DNA from: Alphaproteobacteria bacterium
GTDB lineage: Bacteria > Pseudomonadota > Alphaproteobacteria > GCA-2731375
Reading direction: 5' to 3'
Assembly: GCA_021776235.1 (NCBI GenBank)
Contig: JAJFGG010000009.1
Span: 53,100-117,099 of the forward strand
DNA: 64,000 nucleotides
Positions 18,380 to 26,627 of this stretch are shown piece after piece. A program made the translations under genes and the position numbers. Within the stretch, counting starts at the first letter, position 1, and each line of letters opens with the position of its first letter. The notes beneath the pieces were generated by a model. The model was not told the DNA's origin and did no database searches. It worked only from the letters and a program-made list of their open reading frames with translations.

Positions 18380-19870
18380 ATGGTAAGCGGGCAGATAGAT
18401 TCAGACACCGGCACCGAGGCGGTCAGGTCGCCGCGGATCGCGGTCATTGGGGCCGGCATGTCGGGCATACTGACCGCGATCAAACTGCAGGAAGCCGGCA
18501 TTACGGATTTCACCATCTATGAAAAGGCGGACCGCCTGGGCGGCACCTGGCGCGAAAATACCTATCCGGGTTTGAGCTGCGACGTCCCCTCGCACATGTA
18601 CCGGTATTCCTTTGCGCCAAATTCGGAATGGAGTCACCGTTTTTCCCCCGGTGCGGAAATCCAGGCCTATTTCGAGGCTGTGGCGAAAAAATACGACGTC
18701 GAAAGTTTCATTAAGTTCAACAGTGAGATCACCCGCGCGGTGTATGAGGACGGCAAGTGGCGCCTTGAAATCGCCGGCGACGAGGTGAATGTGGTTGATA
18801 TCATCATCTCGGCAACCGGGGTTCTGCATCACCCGGTCTATCCTGATATTGCCGGCCTGGATGATTTCACCGGTGCTGTGTTTCACAGCGCGCGATGGAA
18901 CCACGACGTGCCTCTTGCGGGGAAACGGGTCGGCATTGTCGGGACTGGTTCCACCGCCGTGCAGATTACCGCCGACATCGTGGAGCGGGTGGACCATCTG
19001 TCGCTGTTCCAGCGCACGGCGCAATGGATTTTTCCCCAGGAGAACCCGGCTTTCAGCGAGGAGGAGAAGGACGTCTTCCGCAACCAGCCACAGGCCATGG
19101 ACGATCTGCATGCCTCTCTGACACGCCTGTTCGCCGATACCTTTGGCAGGGCGGTGATCGGCGACAAGGAACAGATGCAACGAGTGGAGGATGCCTGCCT
19201 GGCCAACCTCGAGGACAATGTGCGCGACCCGGCGTTAAAGGCGCGGTTGCGGCCGGACTACCAGGCCGCTTGCAAACGCCTGATCGTTTCGGACGGCTTC
19301 TACGAGGCGATCCAGCAGCCCAATGCTGAACTGGTCACCGCGCCCATCGAACGGGTCGAGGCGACCGGTATGCGGACCAAGGACGGACGTTTGCATGAAT
19401 TGGATGTTCTGGTCCTGGCCACGGGCTTTGACGGTCACAGCTTCATGCGGCCCATGGACCTGATCGGCAAGGGGGGCGTGGATTTGAAAGACGTCTGGGC
19501 CGAGACCACCCAGGCCCATCGCTCCGTCTCCATTCCGGGTTTCCCCAATTTCTTCATGCTGGTGGGACCCAACAGTCCAATCGGCAATTTTTCCCTGATC
19601 GATATTTCGGAATGGCAGTTGGGTTACATCATGCAATTGATCGAGTTGTGGCGCAGGGGTGAGGCCAGTGAGATTTCGGCCCGACAGGACGCCACGGACC
19701 GTTTCAACGCCGCTCTGAAAGAAGCCATGAAAGACACCGTCTGGGTGACCGGCTGCCAAAGCTGGTATCTGGACAAAAACGGCAACCCCGCCATGTGGCC
19801 CTTCACCTATGACCGTTTCTGCGCCGACATGTCAGCGCCGGCGTTGGAAGAATACGACCTGGTCTCTTAG
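18380..19870 (+). CDS. flavin-containing monooxygenase, Baeyer-Villiger type
   Basis: The 496-residue protein has two dinucleotide-binding motifs, FAD-binding AVIGAGMSGI (about residues 21-30) and NADPH-binding VGIVGTGSTA (about 184-193). Between them is the Baeyer-Villiger fingerprint F-x-G-x3-H-x3-W (FTGAVFHSARW, residues 163-173). This combination predicts NADPH- and O2-dependent oxygenation of a ketone to an ester or lactone, although some members oxygenate N or S. GGAG precedes the start. It is divergent from the HisD-like operon with about 165 bases between the starts, so it may share regulation; the hydrolase in that operon would suit opening of the resulting ester. Confidence 0.85.
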   Translation: MVSGQIDSDTGTEAVRSPRIAVIGAGMSGILTAIKLQEAGITDFTIYEKADRLGGTWRENTYPGLSCDVPSHMYRYSFAPNSEWSHRFSPGAEIQAYFEAVAKKYDVESFIKFNSEITRAVYEDGKWRLEIAGDEVNVVDIIISATGVLHHPVYPDIAGLDDFTGAVFHSARWNHDVPLAGKRVGIVGTGSTAVQITADIVERVDHLSLFQRTAQWIFPQENPAFSEEEKDVFRNQPQAMDDLHASLTRLFADTFGRAVIGDKEQMQRVEDACLANLEDNVRDPALKARLRPDYQAACKRLIVSDGFYEAIQQPNAELVTAPIERVEATGMRTKDGRLHELDVLVLATGFDGHSFMRPMDLIGKGGVDLKDVWAETTQAHRSVSIPGFPNFFMLVGPNSPIGNFSLIDISEWQLGYIMQLIELWRRGEASEISARQDATDRFNAALKEAMKDTVWVTGCQSWYLDKNGNPAMWPFTYDRFCADMSAPALEEYDLVS

Positions 19871-19958
19871 CGTACATTTGACCTCTGAGGCCTGGATCAG
19901 TATTCGGTGTTTGCGCTATGATACATACCAGCCCCTTTCATAATGAGTAGCAACCGCC

Positions 19959-20444
19959 ATGCCTTCCTTCGATGTCGTCTCGCGCACGGAATTGCCAGAA
20001 GTGGACAACGCCATACAGGGCGCCATGCGGGAGATTTCCACCCGGTTTGATTTCAAGGGCAGCCAATGCGCCATCGAACGGGTCGACGAGGTATTGACCA
20101 TCCGAGCCGACGATGATCTGAAGTTGAAGCAAGTGCAGGAGCTGTTGCGCGGCTATCTGGCCAAGCGGAAGGTAGACCACAACGCCTTTGAGTTTGGCGA
20201 GCCGGAGAAGGCCTCCGGCAACAGCCTGCGCCAGACCGTGGTTATCAAACAGGGTATAGAGCGGGATCTGGCGCAAAAGGTGGTGAAGGCCATCAAGGGC
20301 GCGAAGATGAAAACCCAGGTCGCGATCCAAGGCGACGAATTGCGCGTCACCGGCAAAAAGCGCGACGACCTGCAAGCCGCCATCGCCTTGATCAAGGAGA
20401 TGAAGCTGGCCCAGCCCCTGCAGTATGTGAACTTCCGCGACTAG
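19959..20444 (+). CDS. yajQ: YajQ family nucleotide-binding protein
   Basis: The 161-residue protein begins MPSFDVVSRTELPEVDNA and contains STRFDFKGS and KRKVDHNAFE, the diagnostic segments of YajQ. Members bind nucleotides, and some bind cyclic di-GMP and act in virulence regulation. It is a stand-alone cytoplasmic gene. Its stop codon lies inside a 19-base dispersed repeat that also supplies the stop codon of the convergent GST gene. Confidence 0.92.
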   Translation: MPSFDVVSRTELPEVDNAIQGAMREISTRFDFKGSQCAIERVDEVLTIRADDDLKLKQVQELLRGYLAKRKVDHNAFEFGEPEKASGNSLRQTVVIKQGIERDLAQKVVKAIKGAKMKTQVAIQGDELRVTGKKRDDLQAAIALIKEMKLAQPLQYVNFRD

Positions 20445-20459
20445 AGCATTTCCGGGCTA
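20441..20459. repeat. dispersed 19-bp repeat, copy 1
   Basis: The sequence CTAGAGCATTTCCGGGCTA occurs here and again, base for base, at 63973-63991. This copy fills the gap between two convergent genes and contains the TAG stop codons of both yajQ (plus strand) and the GST gene (minus strand). Diverged relatives sharing TAGAGCA or AGAGCA lie near 23158, 40614, 51319 and 52243. Confidence 0.75.
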
Positions 20460-21068
20460 GCTTGCCGTGTCGGCGAAGCTGGGGCGCTCTGAAACCCTCG
20501 CAAAATAGGCCTTGAGGTTGGGGCAGTTTTCAAAATTTTCCTTGCCTTCGGGAAAATTCTGCACCGCCGCCAGGATTGGCATCAGGAAGCAATCGGCCAT
20601 GGTGAAGGCATCGCCGCCCAGATAACCCTTGGCAACGCCCGCCTCCAGCAAGGCGAACATCTTGGGCAGGCGCTTCACGGACTTGTCGATCACGTCCCGC
20701 ACCACGTTGCCGTCGGCATCCTTATGGAAGGCGTATTCGACCACATAGCGGCGCATCAAAAGCTGATCCACGGACGTATTGACTGTCGAAATCCAACGGT
20801 TTATAGGCGCGGCCTCCCTGGGGTCCGTGGGCACCAGGGCCGGGCCCTCAAAGGCGGCATCTATGTATTGCGCGATGGCATGGGATTCCACCAGTTCCAG
20901 GCCATCATGACGCATCACCGGGATCAGACCCAGAGGGTTGATCGCCTTCACTTCGTCAGAATGGGGCATGGCAGGAATATGCTCGTACGGCACACCTTTC
21001 TCCTGGGCCACCATGCGCACCGTGCGCACAAAGTTCGAGCGGGGAAAGCCGATAATTTCCAAAGCCAT
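20457..21068 (-). CDS. glutathione S-transferase family protein
   Basis: The 203-residue protein has an N-terminal thioredoxin-like domain with the NPLGLIPVMRHDGLELVESH segment that binds glutathione, then a helical domain. GGAGATATGAC precedes the start. It converges on yajQ, with both stops inside a shared repeat. It is a different subfamily from the GST at 14345 and is not in an operon. A detoxification or dehalogenation role is possible; the substrate is unknown. Confidence 0.85.
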   Translation of the reverse strand: MALEIIGFPRSNFVRTVRMVAQEKGVPYEHIPAMPHSDEVKAINPLGLIPVMRHDGLELVESHAIAQYIDAAFEGPALVPTDPREAAPINRWISTVNTSVDQLLMRRYVVEYAFHKDADGNVVRDVIDKSVKRLPKMFALLEAGVAKGYLGGDAFTMADCFLMPILAAVQNFPEGKENFENCPNLKAYFARVSERPSFADTAS

Positions 21069-21287
21069 GTCATATCTCCATCAAATTGGTTTGCTTGAGT
21101 TGCGACCAACCTAAAGCCGAATGATCGAATCTGGCAAGGCCGATTGGCCTGTCGATTTGCCTGCCACCATGTCCATTTGAACAAGGCGCGGCCCGGCCGA
21201 CAATATGCCGATTACGAGGCGATCATGCTAGATGGCCGGGCACCGGGATAATCCCGCGTCGGGCGGCTTGGCCCCGATCCATGACCT

Positions 21288-21662
21288 TTACTGCGCGCCC
21301 TCGGGGCTCGGACCGGATGCATCCACGGTTTCGCTGTTGAGCCACGGACCGAGCCTGGAGGCAACCTCGGATAGGTTTTCGCGTGCGGCCTTCACCGAGT
21401 CCCTGGCCTCCTGCAGAACCTTCTCGGAGGCTTCTACGCGTTCGCCATTCGCCATCTGAGCGAGCGCACGAGCGGTGGCGGCGGTCGCCAGCGTCTCGAT
21501 ATGCCGCAGATGGTCGACGGCATCCTGCAGGGCTATGGCGCAGCCGTGCCGGGTGACTGTCATAGAACGCCCGACCGCACCCCAATCCTCGTTAAGACCG
21601 CGACTGACCGCCGCGACCGCCTCGGTGACCTGCGAATTGAGAGTTTCAGATTCGCCGCTCAT
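21288..21662 (-). CDS. R-body locus protein with a Reb-like N terminus
   Basis: The 124-residue product opens MSGESETLNSQVTEAVAAV, which echoes the NxQITDAVTQ start of RebB proteins, and continues as a long alanine-rich amphipathic helix with no signal peptide. Its start overlaps the stop of the upstream RebB-like gene as ATGA, so the two are translated together. The best reading is an accessory or structural component of an R-body locus, but the similarity is confined to a short motif and the protein might have another role in the cluster. Confidence 0.55.
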   Translation of the reverse strand: MSGESETLNSQVTEAVAAVSRGLNEDWGAVGRSMTVTRHGCAIALQDAVDHLRHIETLATAATARALAQMANGERVEASEKVLQEARDSVKAARENLSEVASRLGPWLNSETVDASGPSPEGAQ

Positions 21663-21910
21663 TTGCTTTCGTCCCTGCCCGTTTCGTCCGTGGCGTAGAT
21701 CAACGCGACGCCGGACGCCACGACGGCATCGGCAATCGTCTGTCCACGTTGCTGCGCGGCCGTGGCATTTTCCATCAGAAGCGCAAGCGCATGGGACGCC
21801 ACCTGTTCGGTGTGGGCCACCACAGTCGCTTCGGTCAGGTCACGCAGAGCCGACGGCGACTGCGTCACCGCGTCGGTGATCTGATTGTTGACAGCCGTGG
21901 GGAAAGCCAA
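21659..21910 (-). CDS. RebB family (R-body / killing trait) protein, divergent paralogue
   Basis: The 83-residue product begins FPTAVNNQITDAVTQS after the initiator and alanine, matching the RebB family N terminus. The middle of the usual signature (NVxVLGxAPAxAxG) is replaced by SPSALRDLTEATVVAHTEQV. The second half keeps the alanine-rich SHALALLMENATAAQQRGQT helix. The start is taken as a TTG with GGAG nine bases upstream, because family members begin at this point; an in-frame TTG at 21925 is the alternative. It is the first gene of the minus-strand half of a divergent Reb locus. Confidence 0.75.
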   Translation of the reverse strand: MAFPTAVNNQITDAVTQSPSALRDLTEATVVAHTEQVASHALALLMENATAAQQRGQTIADAVVASGVALIYATDETGRDESK

Positions 21911-22182
21911 CGCAAAGGACTCCAATCAGGTCTTGAGCAATATCAACTGCAAGATAACGCCTCAACATACGACTTTCAATTGCAATCAATGCCGCAGCGA
22001 TTTTCGCGCATATTTCCAGCCGATGACGGTTTTCCGCCGCCCTGGTGTCGTAACGTTGCATGCCAATTGACAGGACAAGACGAAACTCCCTAAGCTTTAC
22101 ATCCATAACTTGTACGCTACGATTTCCCGCACAGACGCTCCGCTGCGGCTGGGAAGCGTGTCGCAAGAACGAAAGAGATGCA
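21911..22182. promoter_or_regulatory. divergent intergenic region of the R-body locus
   Basis: About 270 bases separate the two divergent Reb transcription units and must hold promoters for both. The stretch is AT-richer than its flanks in its first half. I could not identify a convincing sigma-54 (GG-N10-GC) or sigma-70 box by eye. Confidence 0.4.
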
Positions 22183-22545
22183 TTGAGCAAACAGCCCCAG
22201 AGCAAGCCGGCCGCCGCGAAGGCCAGGGCCGCGGACCCGGCCACAACTGGAAACAGCGAGGCTGATGCAGAGCTTTTGCGCATGCTCGATGCGACGACCC
22301 GCCAGTCACTGGACAGGTTACAGGAGATCTCCGCTTCCACTAACAAGCTAATTGCCGAAATGACGAGAGACGCGCTCGACAGACAGGCGGAAGCGATGGA
22401 GCGAACCGCGGCAGCGGCGGAACGGCTGTTGCGGCCCCTGGCGGGACCTGCCGAGGGTGCGAAGGCGGCAAATGATAAGGCAGCGACCGCTAATAAAAGT
22501 GGCAACGGCAAACCAGCAAAGCGGACGCAAAGGGTGCGAAAGTGA
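22183..22545 (+). CDS. small helical protein of the R-body locus
   Basis: The 120-residue product starts, most plausibly, at a TTG (first residues MSKQPQSKPAAAKARA). A longer frame from an ATG at 22060 adds 41 residues of non-coding character. The core (ELLRMLDATTRQSLDRLQEI through AAAAERLLRPL) is a long amphipathic helix or coiled coil, flanked by low-complexity Lys/Ala-rich tails. I recognise no domain. Its place upstream of a canonical rebB gene suggests a role in R-body assembly or regulation. Confidence 0.55.
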   Translation: MSKQPQSKPAAAKARAADPATTGNSEADAELLRMLDATTRQSLDRLQEISASTNKLIAEMTRDALDRQAEAMERTAAAAERLLRPLAGPAEGAKAANDKAATANKSGNGKPAKRTQRVRK

Positions 22546-22789
22546 CACGTAGATGTCTTGACGCCTGGTCTGGCCGTTTTTTCAGGCCGCGCCGTGGGGC
22601 CCAGATTCCACTCAGCGGTCCCAGACCGCTTGCCGGGACTGCAAATCTTAGTGTTTTGTTGAGGTCAAATTCTCACGGTCGCCTCTCTGGCTGCGCCTTC
22701 CGTGCCGGTCGCACCCGATCAGTCACAGATATTCAGAAAACAATTACCTAACGAAACCCTCATTCATCAACAATTCGGAGGATACACAC

Positions 22790-23029
22790 ATGGCCGAACC
22801 CACACCCCTCAACGGTCAGATCACCGACGCTGTCACGCAGTCCAATGTCACCGTTTTGGGCAGCGCGCCAGCGACGGCGCTTGGCAGTCTGCTTCAGGTT
22901 ACCGCCCACGCCATGGGCCTAATGATGGAGAACGCTGTTTCAAACCAGCAGCAGATGGCGATACTTGGCCAGGCCGTAACCGCCAGCGCAGTGGCGGCGG
23001 TAACGAAAGCCAATCCCGACGCTAGGTGA
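22790..23029 (+). CDS. rebB: RebB family R-body protein
   Basis: The 79-residue protein carries the complete RebB signature: NGQITDAVTQS, then NVTVLGSAPATALGSL, then the alanine/glutamine-rich MMENAVSNQQQMAILGQAV helix. RebB proteins polymerise into R-bodies, the coiled protein ribbons first known from Caedibacter, which extend at low pH and rupture membranes. A strong ribosome binding site (CGGAGGATACACAC) precedes the ATG, consistent with high expression of a structural protein. It lies 244 bases downstream of the small helical protein gene, and that gap could hold its own promoter. Confidence 0.85.
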   Translation: MAEPTPLNGQITDAVTQSNVTVLGSAPATALGSLLQVTAHAMGLMMENAVSNQQQMAILGQAVTASAVAAVTKANPDAR

Positions 23030-23134
23030 TCCGCAGCCAAGCCCTTCCCGGCTGATGGCCGGTCTTGGCCGGGTGCGTTGCGAACATTCCTCACACGGCA
23101 GGCAGCGGCGAAGCGCGCCGGGTGAGGATCGAGG

Positions 23135-23986
23135 CTATCTGTGGCCTATGATTGGTTCTAGAGCATTGCCGGCCCCAGCCATCAGGATAGCCTTGACCGC
23201 CGCATTGGCTTTCTCCCGGAAAGCGACGGCGTCGGGATGCATGTCGGCCCGAGGCCGGGGCACCGGATCAAAATGGTTGTAAGTGTCCTCGCCGCGCACC
23301 AGCAAGGCCGTTGTACGCCCGCCGATCTGTTTGCAATAAGTGGGGATATATCTGATGGCGAAGCCATGGCGGGGCTGATTGGAACCATTGGCCTCGGAAC
23401 CATGCACGATTAGCACGTCATGCAAAGACATCTCGCCCGGTTGCAGGACCAGATCCACGGCCTGGCCGTCGTCCACCGGGACAACCAGTTCCTGACCACG
23501 GCTGAGGAGATTTTGTGCGGCGAAGGTATCGCTGTGGCCAATTTGCCCCTCGCTGTGACTGCCTGGGACGACGCGCATGCAGCCGCTTTCCCTGGTACTG
23601 GGTGTCACCGCGACCCAGGCGGTGACGATGTCCGCCGGTGCGAGCCCCCAATAGGTCAGGTCCTGATGCCATGAGACAAAGCTTGGGTCCTGTGCAGGCT
23701 TGGAAAAGAACGAGGCTGACCAGCACAGGATATTGGGACCCAGAATTTGTTCCACCTGATCCAGTATAAGCGAATTGCAGACCAGATCGAACAATGCGGG
23801 AAATATGAAATGCGCATTGCCGCCCAGATAATCTTTCGCCGCGGCGCCGTACCGGTCGTAAATTCCGGCGATCTGATCGGCGAGTTCCGCCGCATCGGCT
23901 TCCGACATGACCCGGATCGGGCTGAGAAACCCTTGCGCCTGAAAAGTATCCTGGCCAAACGCGCCGTCCGTCATGATTTCCGGCAT
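23135..23986 (-). CDS. phytanoyl-CoA dioxygenase (PhyH) family Fe(II)/2-oxoglutarate oxygenase
   Basis: The 283-residue protein has the facial triad of non-haem iron oxygenases: His107 and Asp109 in SWHQDLTYWG and a distal His195 in VHGSEANGSNQPR, followed by an Arg likely to hold 2-oxoglutarate. The start is placed at MPEIMTDGAF because the longer frame to 24244 would run into the divergent LLM gene. The last codons lie in a diverged copy of the dispersed repeat (CTAGAGCATT at 23158), so the C-terminal end may have been altered by it. The substrate is unknown. Confidence 0.82.
   Translation of the reverse strand: MPEIMTDGAFGQDTFQAQGFLSPIRVMSEADAAELADQIAGIYDRYGAAAKDYLGGNAHFIFPALFDLVCNSLILDQVEQILGPNILCWSASFFSKPAQDPSFVSWHQDLTYWGLAPADIVTAWVAVTPSTRESGCMRVVPGSHSEGQIGHSDTFAAQNLLSRGQELVVPVDDGQAVDLVLQPGEMSLHDVLIVHGSEANGSNQPRHGFAIRYIPTYCKQIGGRTTALLVRGEDTYNHFDPVPRPRADMHPDAVAFREKANAAVKAILMAGAGNALEPIIGHR
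23158..23172. repeat. diverged copy of the TAGAGCATT repeat inside the PhyH 3' end
   Basis: CTAGAGCATTGCCGG differs from the first 15 bases of the 19-bp repeat at 20441 by one base. It lies within the last codons of the phytanoyl-CoA dioxygenase-like gene, where it encodes part of the C-terminal tail. Confidence 0.5.
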
Positions 23987-24100
23987 TACCCTGTTCCCAG
24001 ATCTTCCTATGCTGGTGGCTATGATAGAGTTAGCGCCGAGAATACGCAATTTGGCTGCGGCGGGCCGCCGCCAGGACGCCAGCGATAGGAAAGCCGTATC

Positions 24101-25150
24101 ATGAAGTTTGGTTATTTCACATTGTCCGACAACGCCTATCCGGACAATCCGCGCAGCGCCAACAAATTCATCAGCGAAATTCGTGCCCAGGCCATTCTGG
24201 CCGACCGCCTGGGTTATCACTCGGCCTGGATTGGCGAACATCATTTTGATTCACTGGGGGTCAATTCGCGGCCCGGCACTTTACTGGCCAGCATTATTTC
24301 CGAAACCGAGAATATCCGTCTGGCGCCTGCGGTCAGTGTCCTGCCGCTGCATCATCCCCTGCATGTGGCGGAGGAATGGGCGACGATCGATCTGATTTCG
24401 GGCGGCCGGGTCGATTTTGCCGCCGGGCGCGGCTATGACCGGCGGGAATTTGCCCCCTTCGGCGCCTCGTTCATGGAGTCCGCCGAATTGTTTGAGGAAG
24501 CCATGGAAGTGGTATTGAAGGCCTGGAACGCGCCCGGCCCCTGGTCCCACAAGGGGCAATTCTTTGACATACCCGAAATGGAGATAACGCCGAAGCCGGT
24601 GCAAAGCCCCATCCCTTTTTATGTTGCCTCATTTTCGGAAACCTCCGCCGATATGGCGGCAAGACATGGCCTGAACATAATTTATGCCCCCTTTGCCGCC
24701 GGCATGGTCTATGGCGGCCTGGAACCGGCGGTCGAAAGCTATCGCGAAAAATGCACCGCCCTGGGCAATGCCCCCGGCCATGCCATGTGCAGCTATTTCA
24801 TCCATATCGCCGATGACGCCGCGGCCGAGGACTATGGCCGGGAACGCCAGATGGCCTATTTCAAGCATTGTGTTCTGCCCGCCTTCCCCGACGACCCGGC
24901 CAAGGCGCCGCCGACCATGCACTATTTCCTGGATATCGTCCGTATCCTGGAAAACATGAAAAAGGAGGATCTGGGTGAGCGCTCCATTCTGATCGGGTCA
25001 CCGGGGAAAATTATCGATAGCTTGAAAAATGTCGAGGCGGCCGGGATCGAGGAAGTCATTCTTTATTTCAATGTCGGCAACAAGCCCGACAACATGGTTC
25101 GGGAACAGATGCACCGCTTCCAGGAAGAAATCGCACCCGCTTTCAATTAG
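24101..25150 (+). CDS. LLM class flavin-dependent oxidoreductase
   Basis: The 349-residue protein begins MKFGYFTLSDNAYP and shows the luciferase-like segments SAWIGEHHFD and GGRVDFAAGRGYDRREF, typical of group I LLM monooxygenases. It is the first gene of a plus-strand run continuing with an aminotransferase, HyuA, HyuB and a desaturase, and is divergent from the PhyH-like gene with about 115 bases between the starts. It probably supplies an oxygenation step using reduced flavin from another locus. It is a separate subgroup from the LLM enzyme at 2239. Confidence 0.85.
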   Translation: MKFGYFTLSDNAYPDNPRSANKFISEIRAQAILADRLGYHSAWIGEHHFDSLGVNSRPGTLLASIISETENIRLAPAVSVLPLHHPLHVAEEWATIDLISGGRVDFAAGRGYDRREFAPFGASFMESAELFEEAMEVVLKAWNAPGPWSHKGQFFDIPEMEITPKPVQSPIPFYVASFSETSADMAARHGLNIIYAPFAAGMVYGGLEPAVESYREKCTALGNAPGHAMCSYFIHIADDAAAEDYGRERQMAYFKHCVLPAFPDDPAKAPPTMHYFLDIVRILENMKKEDLGERSILIGSPGKIIDSLKNVEAAGIEEVILYFNVGNKPDNMVREQMHRFQEEIAPAFN

Positions 25151-25228
25151 GCTCTGTTGACAATTTTTCGACTTAGGCGGCTAAATTCGAGCCTACAAGA
25201 TATCTTCTCTGTGCCGGGAGCCACGCCA

Positions 25229-26614
25229 ATGAATATCATGCCCAACTCCGCCGCCGCGCGGGACATCGCCTATTATGTGCACCCCCAGACCAACCTGCGC
25301 CGCCATGCCGAGGTCGGCCCGGTCGTTGTCAGCCATGGTGACGGCGTCTATGTGGTGGACGAGAACGGCCAGCGCTATATGGAGACGGTGGCCGGTTTGT
25401 GGTGCGCGGCCCTGGGCTTTTCCGCCAACGAGCGCATCGCCAAGGTGGCCTACGACCAGATGCGCAAGCTGGGCTATTATCACACCTACCGTCACACCGC
25501 CCACGAGGCCAGCATAGACCTGGCCGAAAAACTGGTGCAGTTGGCGCCGGTGCCCATGTCGAAAGTATTGTTCCAATGTTCCGGCTCGGAAGCCAATGAC
25601 ACCGCCGTAAAGCTGGCCTGGTACTATCAGGCAGCCATGGGACGGCCGGAAAAGAACAAGATCATCGGGCGCGAACGGGGTTATCACGGCAGCACCATCG
25701 CCGCCGTCAGCGTCTCGGGCAAGCCGGACATGCATGCCGATTTCGCCCTGCCGTTGCCCATGATGCGGCACACGGAATACCCGCACTACTATCGGGGACA
25801 TTTCGACGGCGAAAGCGAAGAAGAATACGCCACTCGCATGGCCGAGGCCTTGGAAACATTGATCCTGGCCGAGGGGCCCGAGACCGTCGCCGCCTTTTTC
25901 GCCGAACCGGTCATGGCGGCGGGAGGCGCCATCGTGCCGCCGAAAACCTATTTTGCGAAAATGCAGGCGGTCTTGAAAAAGTATGACGTGCTGTTCATCG
26001 CCGACGAGGTTGTCTGCGGTTTTGGCCGCACCGGCAACTGGTGGGGCAGCCAGACCTTCGATCTGCAACCCGACATGATTTCCTGCGCCAAGGCGTTGTC
26101 AGCGGCCTATCAACCCATATCCGCCCTGTTGGTGAACGAGAAAATTTACCAGGCCATGTTGGCGCAAAGCGACAAGCTGGGCGCCTTCGCCCATGGCTAT
26201 ACCCATGCGGGCCATCCGGTCACCACCGCCGTCGCCCTGGAAGTCATCAGGATCTACGAAGAAATGGACATCACCGAACGGGCCCAACGGGTCGGTGGCC
26301 ACATGATCAAGGGTCTGCAGAGCTTTGCTGAGCACCCCTTGGTGGGCGATGTTCGCGGCGTCGGAATTCTGGCCGGCATGGAGTTAATGCAGGACAAGGC
26401 GACGCGCACGCCGTTCGAAGCAGGGCGGGCCGGCGCCGTCATGGACAGGATTGGGCGGGCCAACGGCCTGATCCTGCGGGTGATCGGCGACCGTCTGGCT
26501 TTTGCCCCGCCGATTGTGATTACGGAGGCGGAAGTCGACGATATGGTGGAGAAGCTCGGCCGCACCCTGGATCAGGCCTACATGGAACTATCCGCTGAGC
26601 TGTCCGCCAAATGA
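25229..26614 (+). CDS. class III PLP-dependent aminotransferase
   Basis: The 461-residue protein has the omega-aminotransferase layout: SGSEANDTAVKLAWYY, the FIADEVVCGFGRTG aspartate motif and the PLP lysine Lys288 in ISCAKALSAAY. The start was set at the ATG with GGGAG upstream (MNIMPNSAAA); the frame is open further upstream from a TTG at 25157 but those residues look non-coding. Its stop is 13 bases before hyuA, so it is co-transcribed. It could remove an amino group from a diamine, beta-amino acid or similar donor, giving a semialdehyde or keto acid. Confidence 0.87.
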   Translation: MNIMPNSAAARDIAYYVHPQTNLRRHAEVGPVVVSHGDGVYVVDENGQRYMETVAGLWCAALGFSANERIAKVAYDQMRKLGYYHTYRHTAHEASIDLAEKLVQLAPVPMSKVLFQCSGSEANDTAVKLAWYYQAAMGRPEKNKIIGRERGYHGSTIAAVSVSGKPDMHADFALPLPMMRHTEYPHYYRGHFDGESEEEYATRMAEALETLILAEGPETVAAFFAEPVMAAGGAIVPPKTYFAKMQAVLKKYDVLFIADEVVCGFGRTGNWWGSQTFDLQPDMISCAKALSAAYQPISALLVNEKIYQAMLAQSDKLGAFAHGYTHAGHPVTTAVALEVIRIYEEMDITERAQRVGGHMIKGLQSFAEHPLVGDVRGVGILAGMELMQDKATRTPFEAGRAGAVMDRIGRANGLILRVIGDRLAFAPPIVITEAEVDDMVEKLGRTLDQAYMELSAELSAK

Positions 26615-26627
26615 AAGCTGCCGGCGG

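Noticed and set aside
17059..18522. Plus-strand open frame of 487 codons
   Set aside because: It is antisense to the HisD-like gene, which has clear family motifs over its whole length; the frame shows only low-complexity His, Gly and Gln-rich sequence.
22030..22062. Sigma-54 promoter in the Reb intergenic region (TGGTGTCGTAACGTTGC)
   Set aside because: The GG and GC elements are 12 bases apart instead of the required 10.
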